Made by a program: the position numbers and the translations under genes
The notes under the pieces: model-generated
Told to the model about the DNA's origin: nothing
Databases searched by the model: none
Seen by the model: the letters and a program-made list of their open reading frames with translations, nothing else
Part shown: positions 1 to 9,047 of the stretch, piece after piece
Layout: each line of letters opens with the position of its first letter
Position numbering within the stretch: position 1 is the first letter of the stretch
Origin: Rhodoferax sp. OV413
GTDB taxonomy: Bacteria; Pseudomonadota; Gammaproteobacteria; Burkholderiales; Burkholderiaceae_C
Assembly (NCBI RefSeq): GCF_900104385.1
Contig: NZ_FNJA01000002.1
Span: forward strand, 372,001-436,000
Length of the DNA: 64,000 nucleotides
Direction of reading: 5' to 3'

Positions 1-1025
1 ACCAGCGCATCCAGCCCGACCGGGTCGAAGCCGAGTGCCATCAGCAGGGGGTTTTCAGCATTATTTTGACCTTCAGCGCTTTCTGTATCTGCGCTAGCAG
101 CTATCAAATCCGTAGTGCTTTGCAGTTGCAGCTCGTCCAGTACATCCTGGATGTTCTCCACCAGTTTGGCGCCTTGCTTGATCAGCGCATGGCAGCCGCG
201 GGCCTGGGGCGCGTGGATCGAGCCGGGGATGGCGAACACCTCCTTGCCTTGTTCCGAGGCCAGCCGGGCCGTGATCAACGAGCCCGATTGCAGGGCCGCC
301 TCTACCACCAGCGTGCCCTGGGCCAGGCCGGCGATCAGCCGGTTGCGCTTGGGAAAGTTGCCCGGCAGCGGCGGGGTGCCGAGCAGGTATTCGCTGAGCA
401 GCAGGCCGTGCGAGGCGATCTGGTGCGCCAGGGCCAGGTTGCGCTTGGGGTAGACGCGGTCCAGGCCGGTGCCGACGAAGGCGATGGTCGCCAACTGCCC
501 GGCAGCGGCGCCTTCCAGTGCGCCCTGGTGGGCCGCGCTGTCCACGCCCAGCGCCAGGCCGGACACCACGGTCAAGCCGGCCTGGGCGCAGGCTTTGGCG
601 AACTGCCGGGCATTGGCCTCGCCCTGCGGTGTCGGGTTGCGGCTGCCGACAATCGCGATGTTCTGGCTGTTGTCGGCCTGCCACAGGTCGATGCGGCCCA
701 GCGCAAACAGCAGCAGCGGCGGGTCGGCCATGGCCAGCAAAGAGGTGGGGTAGCGGGCGTCGCCCAGGGTGATCAGGCTGCGCGGTGCGGCCTCGGCCTG
801 CGCCAGCCACTGGGCAGTGGCCTCCAGATGCACGGCCAGCTCGGGCGGCGTTTGCAGCAACGCGCTGGCATAGGCAGGGGGGACGACTTGCTGCAGCGAG
901 GCCTGGGACTGCGCAAACACCGCTTGTGGCAGCCCGAAGGCCGCCAGCAGGCGCCGGGCGGCTTCGTTGCCTATGCCCGGCGTCAGCAGCAGCTGCAGCC
1001 AGGCGGCGAGTTCGTCGCGCTCCAT
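1..1025 (-). CDS. dprA: DNA-processing protein DprA (partial, 3' end beyond window)
   Basis: DprA binds incoming single-stranded DNA and loads RecA during natural transformation. The reverse strand is open from an ATG at 1025-1023 to the window edge (341 codons). It shows an N-terminal SAM-like segment, then a Rossmann-type core (IAIVGSRNPTPQGE near residues 124-137, later a GTGLDRVYP-like stretch and FPKRNRLIAGL). The start of the C-terminal winged-helix domain, ALGFDP, falls near residue 330. The linker before that domain (about residues 303-320) is encoded by a repeat-like sequence at 65-118. The gene follows the LysM gene by about 20 bases, so the two are probably co-transcribed. The family assignment is clear; the stop codon is outside the window. 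Confidence 0.93.
   Translation of the reverse strand, partial: MERDELAAWLQLLLTPGIGNEAARRLLAAFGLPQAVFAQSQASLQQVVPPAYASALLQTPPELAVHLEATAQWLAQAEAAPRSLITLGDARYPTSLLAMADPPLLLFALGRIDLWQADNSQNIAIVGSRNPTPQGEANARQFAKACAQAGLTVVSGLALGVDSAAHQGALEGAAAGQLATIAFVGTGLDRVYPKRNLALAHQIASHGLLLSEYLLGTPPLPGNFPKRNRLIAGLAQGTLVVEAALQSGSLITARLASEQGKEVFAIPGSIHAPQARGCHALIKQGAKLVENIQDVLDELQLQSTTDLIAASADTESAEGQNNAENPLLMALGFDPVGLDAL
65..118 (-). repeat. In-frame copy of the TAGCTGCTAGCGCA hairpin family inside dprA
   Basis: Read on the minus strand this stretch runs TTTGATAGCTGCTAGCGCA, a short spacer, AGCGCTGAAGG, then TCAAAAT. That is the form of the intergenic repeats seen elsewhere in this window. It keeps the dprA frame open and encodes a small, polar, alanine-rich linker (LIAASADTESAEG) between the Rossmann core and the winged helix. 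Confidence 0.6.
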
Positions 1026-1044
1026 GCGCTGGGACCGATGCGGT

Positions 1045-2274
1045 TTAGCGCGGTGGCGTGGTCAGGCGGTCGCCCACCTTGACGCCGGTCTTGATTTCCA
1101 GGATCAGTCCGTAGGACAGGCGTTCGAACGGGCGGAACACCATCAGCAGGCCGTTTTGCTCGTCCGGCAGCTTGATGCGGGTTTTGGGGACGTCGGTGGT
1201 GTCGACCATGCTGGGCCCGGCGGACAGCAGCGACAGCACATGGCCGCGCTCGATGCCATCGCGCGTGCCCTTGTTGATCACCACGATCTGGTACTGGGCG
1301 GCATTGACGATGGAGGTGCTGCCGTAGACCGAAACGATGCGCGCGTCGACGTTTTGCGCCGGCGCCCGTGGCACGAAGTTCAGCAGCTCGCGCTCGGGTT
1401 CGGGCAGCAGGCGGTCACCGATGCTGATTTCTTCCTTGATCGACTGGACGTCAACGCTGGCCGGCACGATGTCCATCAGCGGCTGGCCGTTCTTGTCGAC
1501 CGCGCCCGACAGCTGGCGGCTTTCGCCCTTGACCAGCACCACCTTGCCGACGTACTGGGTTTCATAGCCCAGCACTTCCTTGGTGATCGGGTCTCGCAGC
1601 GGCGTGGCCTTGCGCATCACGCGGAAGTTCCAGGGCTTGCCTTTTTCGTCGAGCAACGGTGCTTCGAGTGGCCCGCGTACATAGGCGCGGTCGCCGCGGC
1701 TCAGCAGGATGCGGTCTTCCGGTGTGGCAACAATGCGCGGCGCCAGTGCCAAGGTGTTTTCGTCGACGATCAGCGGCTCGGCCAGGAAGGGCTCGATCAG
1801 ATTGGTCTGCAGCGTGGGCAGGGCGTTGTCGCCCAGGTTTTCGATGCGGGTGCGCGGCGACATGCGCACGGTACGCAGTCCGTCGTTTGGCTGGGCCTGG
1901 CCGGCCATCAGCATGGCGCGGCCGTCTTTCTTGACCAGCCGCAGCTCCTGGCCGGGGTAGATGCGGTGCGGGTTCTGCACTTCCTGCTGGTTCATGCCCC
2001 AGAGCTCGGGCCAGCGCCAGGGGGAGGTCAGGAACAGGCCGGAAATCGCCCACAACGTGTCGCCGGACTTGACTGTATAGCGGTCGGGGGCATTGGGTGC
2101 GAGATCGCTCAGCGGCACGCCGTTCTGGGCGACCTGGCTGGCAGTGGCCTGCTGGGCTGGGCTGATCGGGTAATTCTGGGCCAGCGCTGCAGGGACGTAC
2201 AAGCCGCCCATGAGAGCGGCGCACGCCGATGCGATAGCCCAACGTGTACCCACTCCCGCCATCATGTATTTCAT
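1045..2274 (-). CDS. LysM peptidoglycan-binding domain protein
   Basis: Predicted exported envelope protein of 409 residues. From the chosen ATG (2274) there is a signal-peptide-like N-terminus (hydrophobic stretch with CAALMGGLYVPAALA, cleavage after ALA-Q). One LysM domain lies at about residues 65-113 (YTVKSGDTLWAIS ... NPHRIYPGQELRL). The remaining roughly 300 residues have no motif I recognise. This protein type sits beside dprA and diverges from def in many Burkholderiales, where it is annotated only as a LysM protein. A start five codons upstream is possible; neither start has a strong ribosome site. A cell-wall attachment role is inferred from the LysM domain. Confidence 0.85.
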   Translation of the reverse strand: MKYMMAGVGTRWAIASACAALMGGLYVPAALAQNYPISPAQQATASQVAQNGVPLSDLAPNAPDRYTVKSGDTLWAISGLFLTSPWRWPELWGMNQQEVQNPHRIYPGQELRLVKKDGRAMLMAGQAQPNDGLRTVRMSPRTRIENLGDNALPTLQTNLIEPFLAEPLIVDENTLALAPRIVATPEDRILLSRGDRAYVRGPLEAPLLDEKGKPWNFRVMRKATPLRDPITKEVLGYETQYVGKVVLVKGESRQLSGAVDKNGQPLMDIVPASVDVQSIKEEISIGDRLLPEPERELLNFVPRAPAQNVDARIVSVYGSTSIVNAAQYQIVVINKGTRDGIERGHVLSLLSAGPSMVDTTDVPKTRIKLPDEQNGLLMVFRPFERLSYGLILEIKTGVKVGDRLTTPPR

Positions 2275-2456
2275 ATTTGGTTGCACCACAAATACCCGCC
2301 GGGGCTACCGCTGCCCGGTCCTGTACAGGACGCTGATTCGACGGAAAACTAAAGACAAATTACGCGCGATTCTGCGCCCAAGCCCCTGGTTGGGCAACGA
2401 ATATTGGCCCCGGCCCATTTATGCCGGCGCAAAAGTAGCGAAAATAGAGACACACA

Positions 2457-2513
2457 GCGTACGCAACTTACGAGAAAAGGGCTGGAAGCTCTTCTCTCGG
2501 GAGTTGCGTACGC
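2457..2513. promoter_or_regulatory. Long hairpin in the 5' leader of def
   Basis: Outer arms of 12 perfect bases (GCGTACGCAACT at 2457-2468 and its complement at 2502-2513) enclose a second stem (2471-2483 with 2487-2499, two non-Watson-Crick positions). Together they make one almost continuous 57-nt stem-loop ending 24 bases before the def ATG. There is no T-run, so it is not an intrinsic terminator. A regulatory role is inferred. Confidence 0.6.
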
Positions 2514-2537
2514 GCTCGACATTTTCGGTGAGACTCC

Positions 2538-3059
2538 ATGGCGCTACTTTCAATTCTTCAATATCCAGATCCCAAGCTGCACACCTTAGCACGACCGGTC
2601 AAGGCGGTGGATGCGCGCATCCAGGGCCTGATTGCCGACATGCTGGAGACCATGTACGAGGCCAACGGCATCGGCCTGGCGGCAACCCAGGTAGACGTGC
2701 ACGAGCGCCTGGTGGTGATTGACGTGTCCGAGGAGCGCAATGCGCCGCTGGTGCTGATCAACCCCGAGATCCTGTGGGCCAGCGAAGAGCGGGTGCTGAA
2801 CGACGAAGGCTGCCTGTCGGTGCCCGGCATTTACGATGGTGTGGAGCGCTCCACCCAGATCCGCGTGAGCGCACTCGATGGCGAGGGCCAGTCGCGCACC
2901 CTGGAGGCCGAGGGTCTGCTGGCCATCTGCGTGCAGCACGAGATGGACCACTTGCTGGGCAAGGTGTTCGTTGAATACCTGTCGCCGCTGAAACGCAACC
3001 GTATCAAAAGCAAGATGCTCAAGACGCGCCGCGCCATGGGCAAAGCGGACGTGGCTTGA
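2538..3059 (+). CDS. def: Peptide deformylase
   Basis: Removes the N-formyl group from nascent proteins in the cytoplasm, using a metal ion (usually Fe2+). All three family motifs are present: GIGLAATQ (residues 44-51), EGCLS (90-94) and QHEMDHL (133-139). The metal ligands are Cys92, His134 and His138, with Glu135 as catalytic base. The length (173 aa) is normal. The start follows GGTGAGAC. The stop codon overlaps the first base of fmt, so the deformylase and the formyltransferase that opens the formyl cycle are translationally coupled. The long hairpin at 2457-2513 lies in the leader. Confidence 0.97.
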   Translation: MALLSILQYPDPKLHTLARPVKAVDARIQGLIADMLETMYEANGIGLAATQVDVHERLVVIDVSEERNAPLVLINPEILWASEERVLNDEGCLSVPGIYDGVERSTQIRVSALDGEGQSRTLEAEGLLAICVQHEMDHLLGKVFVEYLSPLKRNRIKSKMLKTRRAMGKADVA

Positions 3060-4039
3060 TGCGCGTCATTTTTGCGGGCACGCCGGAGTTCGCCCAGGTC
3101 GCCTTGGCCCAGCTGCAGGCGGCCGGCCACGAGATTGTTTTAGTCCTGACCCAGCCGGACCGGCCCGCTGGCCGCGGCATGAAGCTGCAGGCCTCGCCGG
3201 TCAAGCAGCATGCGCTGGCCCACAATATTCCCGTGGCCCAGCCGCGCAGCCTGCGCTTGGACGGCAAATACCCCGAAGACGCGGCCGCGGCCCAGGCCGC
3301 TCTGCAAGCTGCCCGCGCCGATGTGATGGTGGTTGTGGCCTACGGCCTGATCCTGCCGCAGTGGGTGTTGGACCTGCCGCCGCGCGGCTGCCTGAACATC
3401 CACGCCAGCCTGCTGCCGCGCTGGCGCGGTGCTGCCCCCATCCACCGGGCGATTGAGGCCGGCGACACAGAGACCGGCGTGGCCATCATGCAGATGGATG
3501 CCGGTCTGGACACGGGCGACACGCTGCTGGTGGAGTCGCTGCCGATCGCTCCTACCGACACCACCGGCAGCCTGCACGACAAGCTGGCCGCCCTGGGTGG
3601 CCGTTTGGTGGTGCAGACCCTGGCCCAGCTGGACAGCCTGGTGCCTGTGCCGCAGCCGGCCGAAGGCATTTGCTACGCCCACAAGATCGAAAAGCGCGAA
3701 GCCGCCATCGACTGGAGCCAAAGCGCCCAAACCATCGTGCGCCGCATCCGGGCTTTCAATCCGTTTCCCGGTGCCGCCACCCAGTTGGCCGGCGACAGCC
3801 TGAAAGTCTGGGCCGCCAGCGTGTCGGAGGCCCAGCCGCCAGTCGGTGCGGTTTGTGGATCGATTGTGGCTCTGGCGCTGGACTACATTGCGGTGGCAGC
3901 TATGGATTCGATAGTAAACATCGAGCTGGTGCAGCGCCCGGGTGGCAAGCGCCTGGCGGTGGCTGATTTCCTGCGCGGCTGCGATCTGCAGCCCGGCATG
4001 GTGTTGGAAGGCACAGCCGATGTTCCTGAAGCGCGCTAA
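3059..4039 (+). CDS. fmt: Methionyl-tRNA formyltransferase
   Basis: Transfers a formyl group from 10-formyl-tetrahydrofolate to initiator Met-tRNA. The protein has 326 residues and begins [12 protein letters not shown]. The formyltransferase core has Asn113 and His115 in the [16 protein letters not shown] stretch and Asp151 in GLDTGD, the expected catalytic triad. A C-terminal OB-like domain follows. The ATG at 3059 overlaps the def stop by one base; a TTG one codon earlier is less likely. The C-terminal domain includes a hydrophobic patch (about residues 270-285) encoded by a degenerate copy of the window's repeat family. The last 20 bases overlap azlC. Confidence 0.97.
   Translation: MRVIFAGTPEFAQVALAQLQAAGHEIVLVLTQPDRPAGRGMKLQASPVKQHALAHNIPVAQPRSLRLDGKYPEDAAAAQAALQAARADVMVVVAYGLILPQWVLDLPPRGCLNIHASLLPRWRGAAPIHRAIEAGDTETGVAIMQMDAGLDTGDTLLVESLPIAPTDTTGSLHDKLAALGGRLVVQTLAQLDSLVPVPQPAEGICYAHKIEKREAAIDWSQSAQTIVRRIRAFNPFPGAATQLAGDSLKVWAASVSEAQPPVGAVCGSIVALALDYIAVAAMDSIVNIELVQRPGGKRLAVADFLRGCDLQPGMVLEGTADVPEAR
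3868..3922 (-). repeat. Degenerate repeat-family copy inside fmt
   Basis: On the minus strand this reads ATAGCTGCCACCGCA, a spacer, then CAGCGCCAGAGCCACAAT. It matches the outline of the intergenic family (ATAGCTGCTAGCGCA ... AGCGCTAGAGGCCAAT) with several substitutions. It is in frame and encodes part of the C-terminal domain of Fmt. The match is partial, so this is less certain than the dprA copy. Confidence 0.4.
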
Positions 4040-4757
4040 CCGCATCCACCCTGAGTTCCGCATCGGCGCCGCCGAGATGTGGCCACAAGCGCCCGGCATG
4101 GCGGCCTGGGGCCTGATGACCGGCGTGGCCATGGCCAATTCGGGCATGGGCCTGGGTGCTGCACTGCTGATGACCTTGACGGTGTTTGCCGGCAGCTCGC
4201 AGCTGGCCGCCACGCCGCTGATGATTGCCGGCGCGCCGGCCTGGGTGATCCTGGCCACCGCCTTTTGCGTAAACCTGCGCTTCGTGGTGTTCAGTCTGCA
4301 CCTGCGGCCCTACCTGATGCACCTGCCCTGGCTGGAGCGCATCAGCCATGGCTACCTGACCACCGATTTGACCTATGTGATGTTTACCAAGCGCTTCCCG
4401 CACCCGGGCGACACCCCGGAGGCGCGCAACGCCCAGGAGGCCTATCTGGCCGGCAGCAATACCGCCACCTGGATCAGCTGGATGCCCATCAGCATCACCG
4501 GCGTGGTGCTGGCCAACTTCATTCCCACCACCTGGGGCCTGGGCTTTGCCGGCATCTTGTGCCTGATCGGCATTCTGTGTTCGCTGGCCAGCACGCGGCT
4601 GCGGCTGCTGTCGGCGGCGGTGGCGGCGGTGGCGGCCATCGTGGCCTACCAGCTGCCATTCAAGCTGAACATCGTGGTGGCGATTGCGGTGGCGGTGCTG
4701 GCCTGTATGGGCACCGAGAAGCTGCGCCCGGCGCCCGGCAAGGAGCGCACGGAATGA
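4020..4757 (+). CDS. azlC: AzlC-type branched-chain amino acid exporter, large subunit
   Basis: Integral inner-membrane protein of 245 residues. With the small AzlD subunit it exports branched-chain amino acids or analogues. Family features include an early [16 protein letters not shown] stretch, a following hydrophobic segment with FAGSSQLAA, and the conserved [13 protein letters not shown] region. The start chosen is the ATG at 4020, inside the end of fmt and preceded by GGAAGG; longer upstream extensions would overlap fmt further and look non-native. The stop overlaps the azlD start (ATGA), which is typical of this two-subunit system. The substrate cannot be read from the sequence. Confidence 0.9.
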   Translation: MFLKRANRIHPEFRIGAAEMWPQAPGMAAWGLMTGVAMANSGMGLGAALLMTLTVFAGSSQLAATPLMIAGAPAWVILATAFCVNLRFVVFSLHLRPYLMHLPWLERISHGYLTTDLTYVMFTKRFPHPGDTPEARNAQEAYLAGSNTATWISWMPISITGVVLANFIPTTWGLGFAGILCLIGILCSLASTRLRLLSAAVAAVAAIVAYQLPFKLNIVVAIAVAVLACMGTEKLRPAPGKERTE

Positions 4758-5092
4758 ACGGCAGCACCGACCTGCACACCGTAGCGCTGATCATCGGCCT
4801 GGCGTTGATCACGGTGCTGACACGCTGCTTTTTCTTCCTGAGCCGCAAATCCGCCGGCCTGCCGCACTGGGCCCAGCGCGGCCTGCAGTACGCGCCAATT
4901 GCCGCCTTGTCGGCCGTGGTGCTGCCCGAGGTGCTGATGACCCAGGGCCAGCTGCTGACCACCTGGATGGACGCGCGCCTGTTCGGCGCTGCTGTCGGTG
5001 CACTGGTGTACTTCTGGCGCCGCGATGTGCTTCTGACCATCGTCGCCGGCATGCTGGTGTACCTGCCGTTGCATCTTGGTTGGGGTTGGTAA
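4754..5092 (+). CDS. azlD: AzlD-type branched-chain amino acid exporter, small subunit
   Basis: Small membrane protein (112 aa) with three to four hydrophobic segments. It includes VALIIGLALITVLTR near the N-terminus and the AzlD-like stretch LQYAPIAALSAVVLPE. AzlD partners with AzlC. The ATG overlaps the azlC stop by four bases, so the two are translationally coupled. A longer open frame exists upstream, but it is the shadow of azlC. Confidence 0.88.
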   Translation: MNGSTDLHTVALIIGLALITVLTRCFFFLSRKSAGLPHWAQRGLQYAPIAALSAVVLPEVLMTQGQLLTTWMDARLFGAAVGALVYFWRRDVLLTIVAGMLVYLPLHLGWGW

Positions 5093-5148
5093 CTCGGCAC
5101 TTCTAGAATGGTGGGTTGACCATCCCACCCATCTACCGAGACACCGCC

Positions 5149-6342
5149 ATGAACGTCATCCGCTTCTCCGATCTGTGCGCCCAGGGCAAAGCCCAGGGCC
5201 AACGCGTTTTCATCCGCGCCGACCTCAACGTGCCGCAGGACGACGCCGGTGCCATCACCGAAGACACCCGCATCCGAGCCTCCGTGCCCTGCATCCAGAT
5301 GGCGCTGGACGCTGGCGCGGCGGTGATGGTGACCTCGCACCTGGGCCGCCCTTCTGAGGGCGCGTTCAAGCCCGAAGACTCGCTGGCGCCGGTCGCCAAG
5401 CGCCTGGGTGAGCTGCTGGGCCGCGATGTGCCGCTGGTGGCCAACTGGGTCGATGGCGTGACGGTTGCGCCCGGCCAGGTCGTGCTGCTGGAAAACTGCC
5501 GCGTGAATGTCGGCGAGAAGAAGAACAGCCCTGAGCTGGCGAAGAAGATGGCCGCGCTGTGCGACATCTTTGTGAACGACGCGTTCGGCACCGCCCACCG
5601 CGCCGAAGGCACGACCTACGGCATCGCCGAATACGCCAAGATCGCCAGCGCCGGCCCCTTGTTGGCGGCCGAGATCGATGCCATCACCAAGGCCTTGGCC
5701 CATCCGCAGCGCCCGCTGGTGGCCATCGTCGCCGGCTCCAAGGTATCGACCAAGCTGACCATCCTGAAGAGCCTGGCCGAGAAGGTCGACCAGCTGATCG
5801 TCGGCGGCGGCATTGCCAACACCTTCATGCTGGCGGCCGGTCTGAAGATCGGCAAATCGCTGGCCGAAGCCGACCTGGTCGACCAGGCCAAGGCCGTCAT
5901 CGAGGCGATGAAAGCCCGCGGCGCGGCCGTGCCGATCCCCACCGATGTGGTGACCGCCAAGTCCTTTGCCGCCGATGCGGTAGCCACCGTCAAGGCGGCG
6001 ACCGACGTGGCCGACGACGACCTGATCCTGGACATTGGCCCGCAAACCGCGGCGGCGCTGGCAACCCAGCTGAAGTCGGCCGGCACCATCGTCTGGAACG
6101 GCCCGGTGGGCGTGTTCGAGTTCGACGCCTTTGCCCATGGCACCGAAACCATTGCCCGCGCGATCGCCGAAAGCGCTGCGTTTTCTATAGCGGGTGGCGG
6201 AGACACACTGGCCGCCATCGCCAAATATGGCATTGAAAAGCAAGTGGGCTACATCTCCACCGGCGGTGGCGCTTTCCTGGAAATCCTGGAAGGCAAAACC
6301 CTGCCCGCGTTCGAGATTCTGCAAAAGCGCGCTGCGGCCTGA
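5149..6342 (+). CDS. pgk: Phosphoglycerate kinase
   Basis: Interconverts 1,3-bisphosphoglycerate and 3-phosphoglycerate with ADP/ATP in glycolysis and the Calvin cycle. The protein has 397 residues, normal for bacteria. RADLNVP near residue 22 and the HLGRPSEG loop bind substrate. NDAFGTAHR, the mid-protein VAGSKVSTK, and the C-terminal [10 protein letters not shown] and STGGGAFLE nucleotide loops are all present. The start at 5149 (MNVIRFSD) is preferred over an upstream in-frame codon at 5116, because homologues begin here. The leader has a small hairpin (5110-5129). pyk and fba lie further along on the same strand. Confidence 0.97.
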   Translation: MNVIRFSDLCAQGKAQGQRVFIRADLNVPQDDAGAITEDTRIRASVPCIQMALDAGAAVMVTSHLGRPSEGAFKPEDSLAPVAKRLGELLGRDVPLVANWVDGVTVAPGQVVLLENCRVNVGEKKNSPELAKKMAALCDIFVNDAFGTAHRAEGTTYGIAEYAKIASAGPLLAAEIDAITKALAHPQRPLVAIVAGSKVSTKLTILKSLAEKVDQLIVGGGIANTFMLAAGLKIGKSLAEADLVDQAKAVIEAMKARGAAVPIPTDVVTAKSFAADAVATVKAATDVADDDLILDIGPQTAAALATQLKSAGTIVWNGPVGVFEFDAFAHGTETIARAIAESAAFSIAGGGDTLAAIAKYGIEKQVGYISTGGGAFLEILEGKTLPAFEILQKRAAA

Positions 6343-6405
6343 TCTGCATCAAGGGCGGGTCGCCCAACGGCCGCTACGCTCCTGAGCAACTTCAGGAGAA
6401 ATCGT

Positions 6406-6900
6406 ATGGCTTTGCTGGAATGGTCGGACGCCTTGTCCTTGGACTTGGCGTGTATGGACGACACCCACCGTGAGTTCGTGGACTTGCTGGCCGGTGTCGG
6501 AGCCGCGCCGGATGCCGATCTGCTGCGGCTGTGGCAGCAGCTGGTCGTGCATACCGAAGCCCACTTCGGTCAAGAAGACCGTTGGATGCAGGCGACCCGG
6601 TTTGCCTCGGTCAATTGCCACAGCATGCAGCACAAAGTGGTGTTGGACGTGATGCGCGAAGGCGCTGCGCGGGGCCAGGCGGGCGATCTGCCATGCATCC
6701 GGGCCATGGCCTCTGAACTCGGGCCCTGGTTTCTGCAGCATGCGCAGAGCATGGACGCGGCGCTGGCCTTGCATGTGCGTCGGGTGGGTTTTGACCCGCT
6801 GACTGGGCTCATCACCATCCCGGACGCGCTGCCTGCGACACCCATCCAGGGCTGTGGCGGCGAGTCTTGTTCGGATGCGCGGGAAGCCTTGATAGCCTGA
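6406..6900 (+). CDS. Bacteriohemerythrin-like protein
   Basis: Single-domain hemerythrin of 164 residues, expected to bind O2 at a di-iron centre. The ligand pattern is complete: His21, His49, His53 with Glu57, His72 and His76, and His112 with Asp117. About 35 extra residues follow the four-helix bundle and end in a Cys-containing tail (GCGGESC). A good ribosome site (CAGGAG) precedes the ATG. Possible roles known for the family are oxygen sensing, storage, or delivery to oxygenases; the context does not choose between them. A bidirectional terminator follows. Confidence 0.87.
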   Translation: MALLEWSDALSLDLACMDDTHREFVDLLAGVGAAPDADLLRLWQQLVVHTEAHFGQEDRWMQATRFASVNCHSMQHKVVLDVMREGAARGQAGDLPCIRAMASELGPWFLQHAQSMDAALALHVRRVGFDPLTGLITIPDALPATPIQGCGGESCSDAREALIA

Positions 6901-6922
6901 GCATCTTGCAGAATCCCCGATG

Positions 6923-6950
6923 AAAAAAGCGCCGAACCCGGCGCTTTTTT
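6923..6950. terminator. Bidirectional intrinsic terminator between hemerythrin and ompW-like genes
   Basis: A perfect 12-bp stem (AAAAAAGCGCCG at 6923-6934 with its complement at 6939-6950) has an AACC loop and runs of A or T on both sides. It sits between two converging genes and can serve both. Confidence 0.9.
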
Positions 6951-6953
6951 TGT

Positions 6954-7544
6954 TTAGAAGCGCCAGCCCAGGCCTATGCCGAACAGGACGGGATCTACCT
7001 TGAAGGTGCCCAGCTTGGCGCCGCCTGCGGCGACATCGGTGCGGATGTAGACCTTCTTCACGTCCAGGTTGAAGTACAGGTTTTTGGCCAGGGGGATGTC
7101 CACGCCCGCCTGCAGTGCCGGGCCAAAGCTGTTGCGGTCCACGCTAACGCCAGCCGGCAGGTTGGCCGCGCTGATCCGGGTGTAGTTCAGGCCCGCGCCC
7201 ACATAGGGCTTGAAGCCGTTGGCCTGGAAGTGGTACTGCACGGTCAAGGTGGGCGGCAGGTGTTTGAAGCTGCCGATGGGCGTGCCGCCAGCGCTCAGGG
7301 TTTGTTTCTGCGGCACGGTCAACACCAGTTCTGCTGCGATCTGTGGGGTGAAGAAGTAGCTGATGTCCAGCTCGGGCAGCCACTTGTTGTTGATGCTCAA
7401 GGCCAGTGGCGTGGTGTCGCCGTTGGCGCTGTCCAGGTGCACGGCGCGGGCCCGTACCAGCCAGGGGCCTTCTGCGGTGGATTGGGCGTATGCGGAGGCC
7501 GACACCAGTACACACAGTGCGGCGGCCAGCAGGGATTTTTTCAT
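6954..7544 (-). CDS. OmpW-family outer membrane protein
   Basis: Small outer-membrane beta-barrel of 196 residues. A clear signal peptide (MKKSLLAAALCVLVSASAYA) is followed by alternating amphipathic strands, including the family stretch PPTLTVQYHF and the terminal aromatic residue GLGWRF expected for outer-membrane insertion. OmpW proteins form narrow hydrophobic channels for small apolar compounds. The ATG at 7544 starts the signal peptide; an in-frame extension upstream runs through a palindrome and is unlikely to be coding. The gene ends at the shared terminator. Confidence 0.92.
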   Translation of the reverse strand: MKKSLLAAALCVLVSASAYAQSTAEGPWLVRARAVHLDSANGDTTPLALSINNKWLPELDISYFFTPQIAAELVLTVPQKQTLSAGGTPIGSFKHLPPTLTVQYHFQANGFKPYVGAGLNYTRISAANLPAGVSVDRNSFGPALQAGVDIPLAKNLYFNLDVKKVYIRTDVAAGGAKLGTFKVDPVLFGIGLGWRF

Positions 7545-7563
7545 GGTCTTTTTCCATCGGATA

Positions 7564-7581
7564 CATGGGAACATTCCCATG
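7564..7581. promoter_or_regulatory. Inverted repeat upstream of the ompW-like gene
   Basis: CATGGGAA, a two-base centre, then TTCCCATG, 20 bases upstream of the ATG at 7544. It could be an operator or a leader hairpin. No regulator gene is adjacent. Confidence 0.5.
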
Positions 7582-7672
7582 CATTCGATTACAAAAGACC
7601 CTGGCCTGCGACAGTTTGCGCCGGATCAAGCGGCCGGGTGGCCGCGTTTGCGCCAGGTCAAGAATGCGGGTG

Positions 7673-8779
7673 TTAGGCCGCCTGGGGTTTGGGCGTGCTG
7701 GTGGCGCGGCCCGCAAAGTCGGTCCAGCAACTGCGGCTGAAGTCGTACAGCTTGCAACTGCGCGCGGTGTCAAAATACCAGCGCCAGGAGAACGGCTGGA
7801 TGATGATGCGCTCGGGCAGCAGCTCTTCCAGCTTCTTCTGCGCTTCCTTGAGCCGGTACAGCGGGATGCTCATGTCCACGTGGTGGGCAGTGTGCTCCAT
7901 GATGTGGTGCAGCAGCGCGCCGATCTGGAGCGGGAAGGTCAGGTGTACCGTGGTCGACACAAAGGGCTGGGCCCGCGCCCAGGCGTTGCGCTCGGCGTGC
8001 CAGGACACCTTGACGTGGGTGTGGTGTACATAGACCACGAAACCGATCATGGCGAACCAGAACAGCAGCGGTACGACAAAGCCGGTGGCCAGCAGCAGCA
8101 GCACCGATTGCCCGGTGGACAGTGCGGCTGCGGCCAGCGCCGCCAGCCAGAGCAGGCCGTAGCCCGAAATCAGCACGCAGTCCCAGGTGAAGATCGGGCG
8201 CTGCGTGCCCATGCTTGATTGGCTGGGGAAGAACATGCGGCGCCACCAGATCTCCACCATGTAGTACAGGCCCGGCGCCCAGCCGCTGCGGTAGACCCGC
8301 TCCATGGCCCGGCGCGGCGGCGACAAGGCCTGGTATTCGTCGGGCGTCAGCGGCGCCCAGACGAAGTCCACACCCTTGAGGTTGGTGAAGCCGTGGTGCA
8401 CCACGTTGTGGCCCACATCCCATAGGCTGTAGGCGGTGAGCGAGGGCAGAAAGGCGATGCGGCCCAGCCATTTGTTCAGCCGGCGGTGCGGCGTCAGGCT
8501 CTGGTGGCAGCCGTCGTGGCCGATGATGAACAGCCGGCCGATGACAAAGCCTGCGGCCAGCCCGCACAGCAGCTTGGCCCAGGCTGGGGCCAGCAATACC
8601 GTAGCGCTGAGCAGGGACAACAGCAAAGCGTAGTCAAAAGCCAACAGCAGCAGAGCCCGCAGCGTGGTGCGCTGGGCCAGCGGGATCAGCCAGGAGCGGA
8701 TCACCTTGCGGTGTGGCAGGGGGGCGTCGAGCGCCAGTGGCAAGGGCTCCGCGGCGCGCGGTTCAATCAAAGATGTCAT
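7673..8779 (-). CDS. Membrane fatty acid desaturase
   Basis: Di-iron, membrane-bound desaturase or hydroxylase of 368 residues that introduces a double bond into acyl chains. The three histidine boxes are visible: HDGCH (residues 88-92), HNVVHH (124-129) and HTAHH (about 296-300), with an extra HHTHV near 252-256. Hydrophobic segments lie near residues 40-80 and 200-250. The ATG at 8779 gives MTSLIEPRA; a further upstream TTG is a poor start. The exact regiospecificity cannot be told. The gene stands alone, oriented opposite to pyk. Confidence 0.9.
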   Translation of the reverse strand: MTSLIEPRAAEPLPLALDAPLPHRKVIRSWLIPLAQRTTLRALLLLAFDYALLLSLLSATVLLAPAWAKLLCGLAAGFVIGRLFIIGHDGCHQSLTPHRRLNKWLGRIAFLPSLTAYSLWDVGHNVVHHGFTNLKGVDFVWAPLTPDEYQALSPPRRAMERVYRSGWAPGLYYMVEIWWRRMFFPSQSSMGTQRPIFTWDCVLISGYGLLWLAALAAAALSTGQSVLLLLATGFVVPLLFWFAMIGFVVYVHHTHVKVSWHAERNAWARAQPFVSTTVHLTFPLQIGALLHHIMEHTAHHVDMSIPLYRLKEAQKKLEELLPERIIIQPFSWRWYFDTARSCKLYDFSRSCWTDFAGRATSTPKPQAA

Positions 8780-9047
8780 GGCGAAAACACGGGTGAAGGA
8801 AGGTGAATTGCCTAGCGAAGCCGGTTCTGGCTTGGCATGGGTGCGCAATAAGCTGCCGCGATGCTATGCGGGCGGACCCCTCAGGGTTCTGACCAAGATC
8901 AAAGCTTGGTGGGATAGCGCGGCAGTGGTAACTTTGTACCATGGGCCGATGTCAGCGCTATGGTGAGGGTTTTCCAGCCCATCCTGTAACCTTTTGGTAA
9001 CTGCTTTCGTGTAAAAATGGAAACTAAATTACAACGGAGACTTTTCC
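8780..9047. other. Divergent intergenic region between desaturase and pyk
   Basis: 268 bases without a credible gene. It must hold the promoters of the leftward desaturase gene and the rightward pyk. An AT-rich stretch (about 9010-9031) just before the pyk ribosome site is the likeliest pyk promoter area, but I cannot place -35/-10 boxes with confidence. Confidence 0.5.

Noticed and set aside
4660-6324. 554-codon open frame on the minus strand
   Set aside because: Antisense to azlD and pgk, which are certain genes; low-complexity His/Gln/Arg-rich translation.
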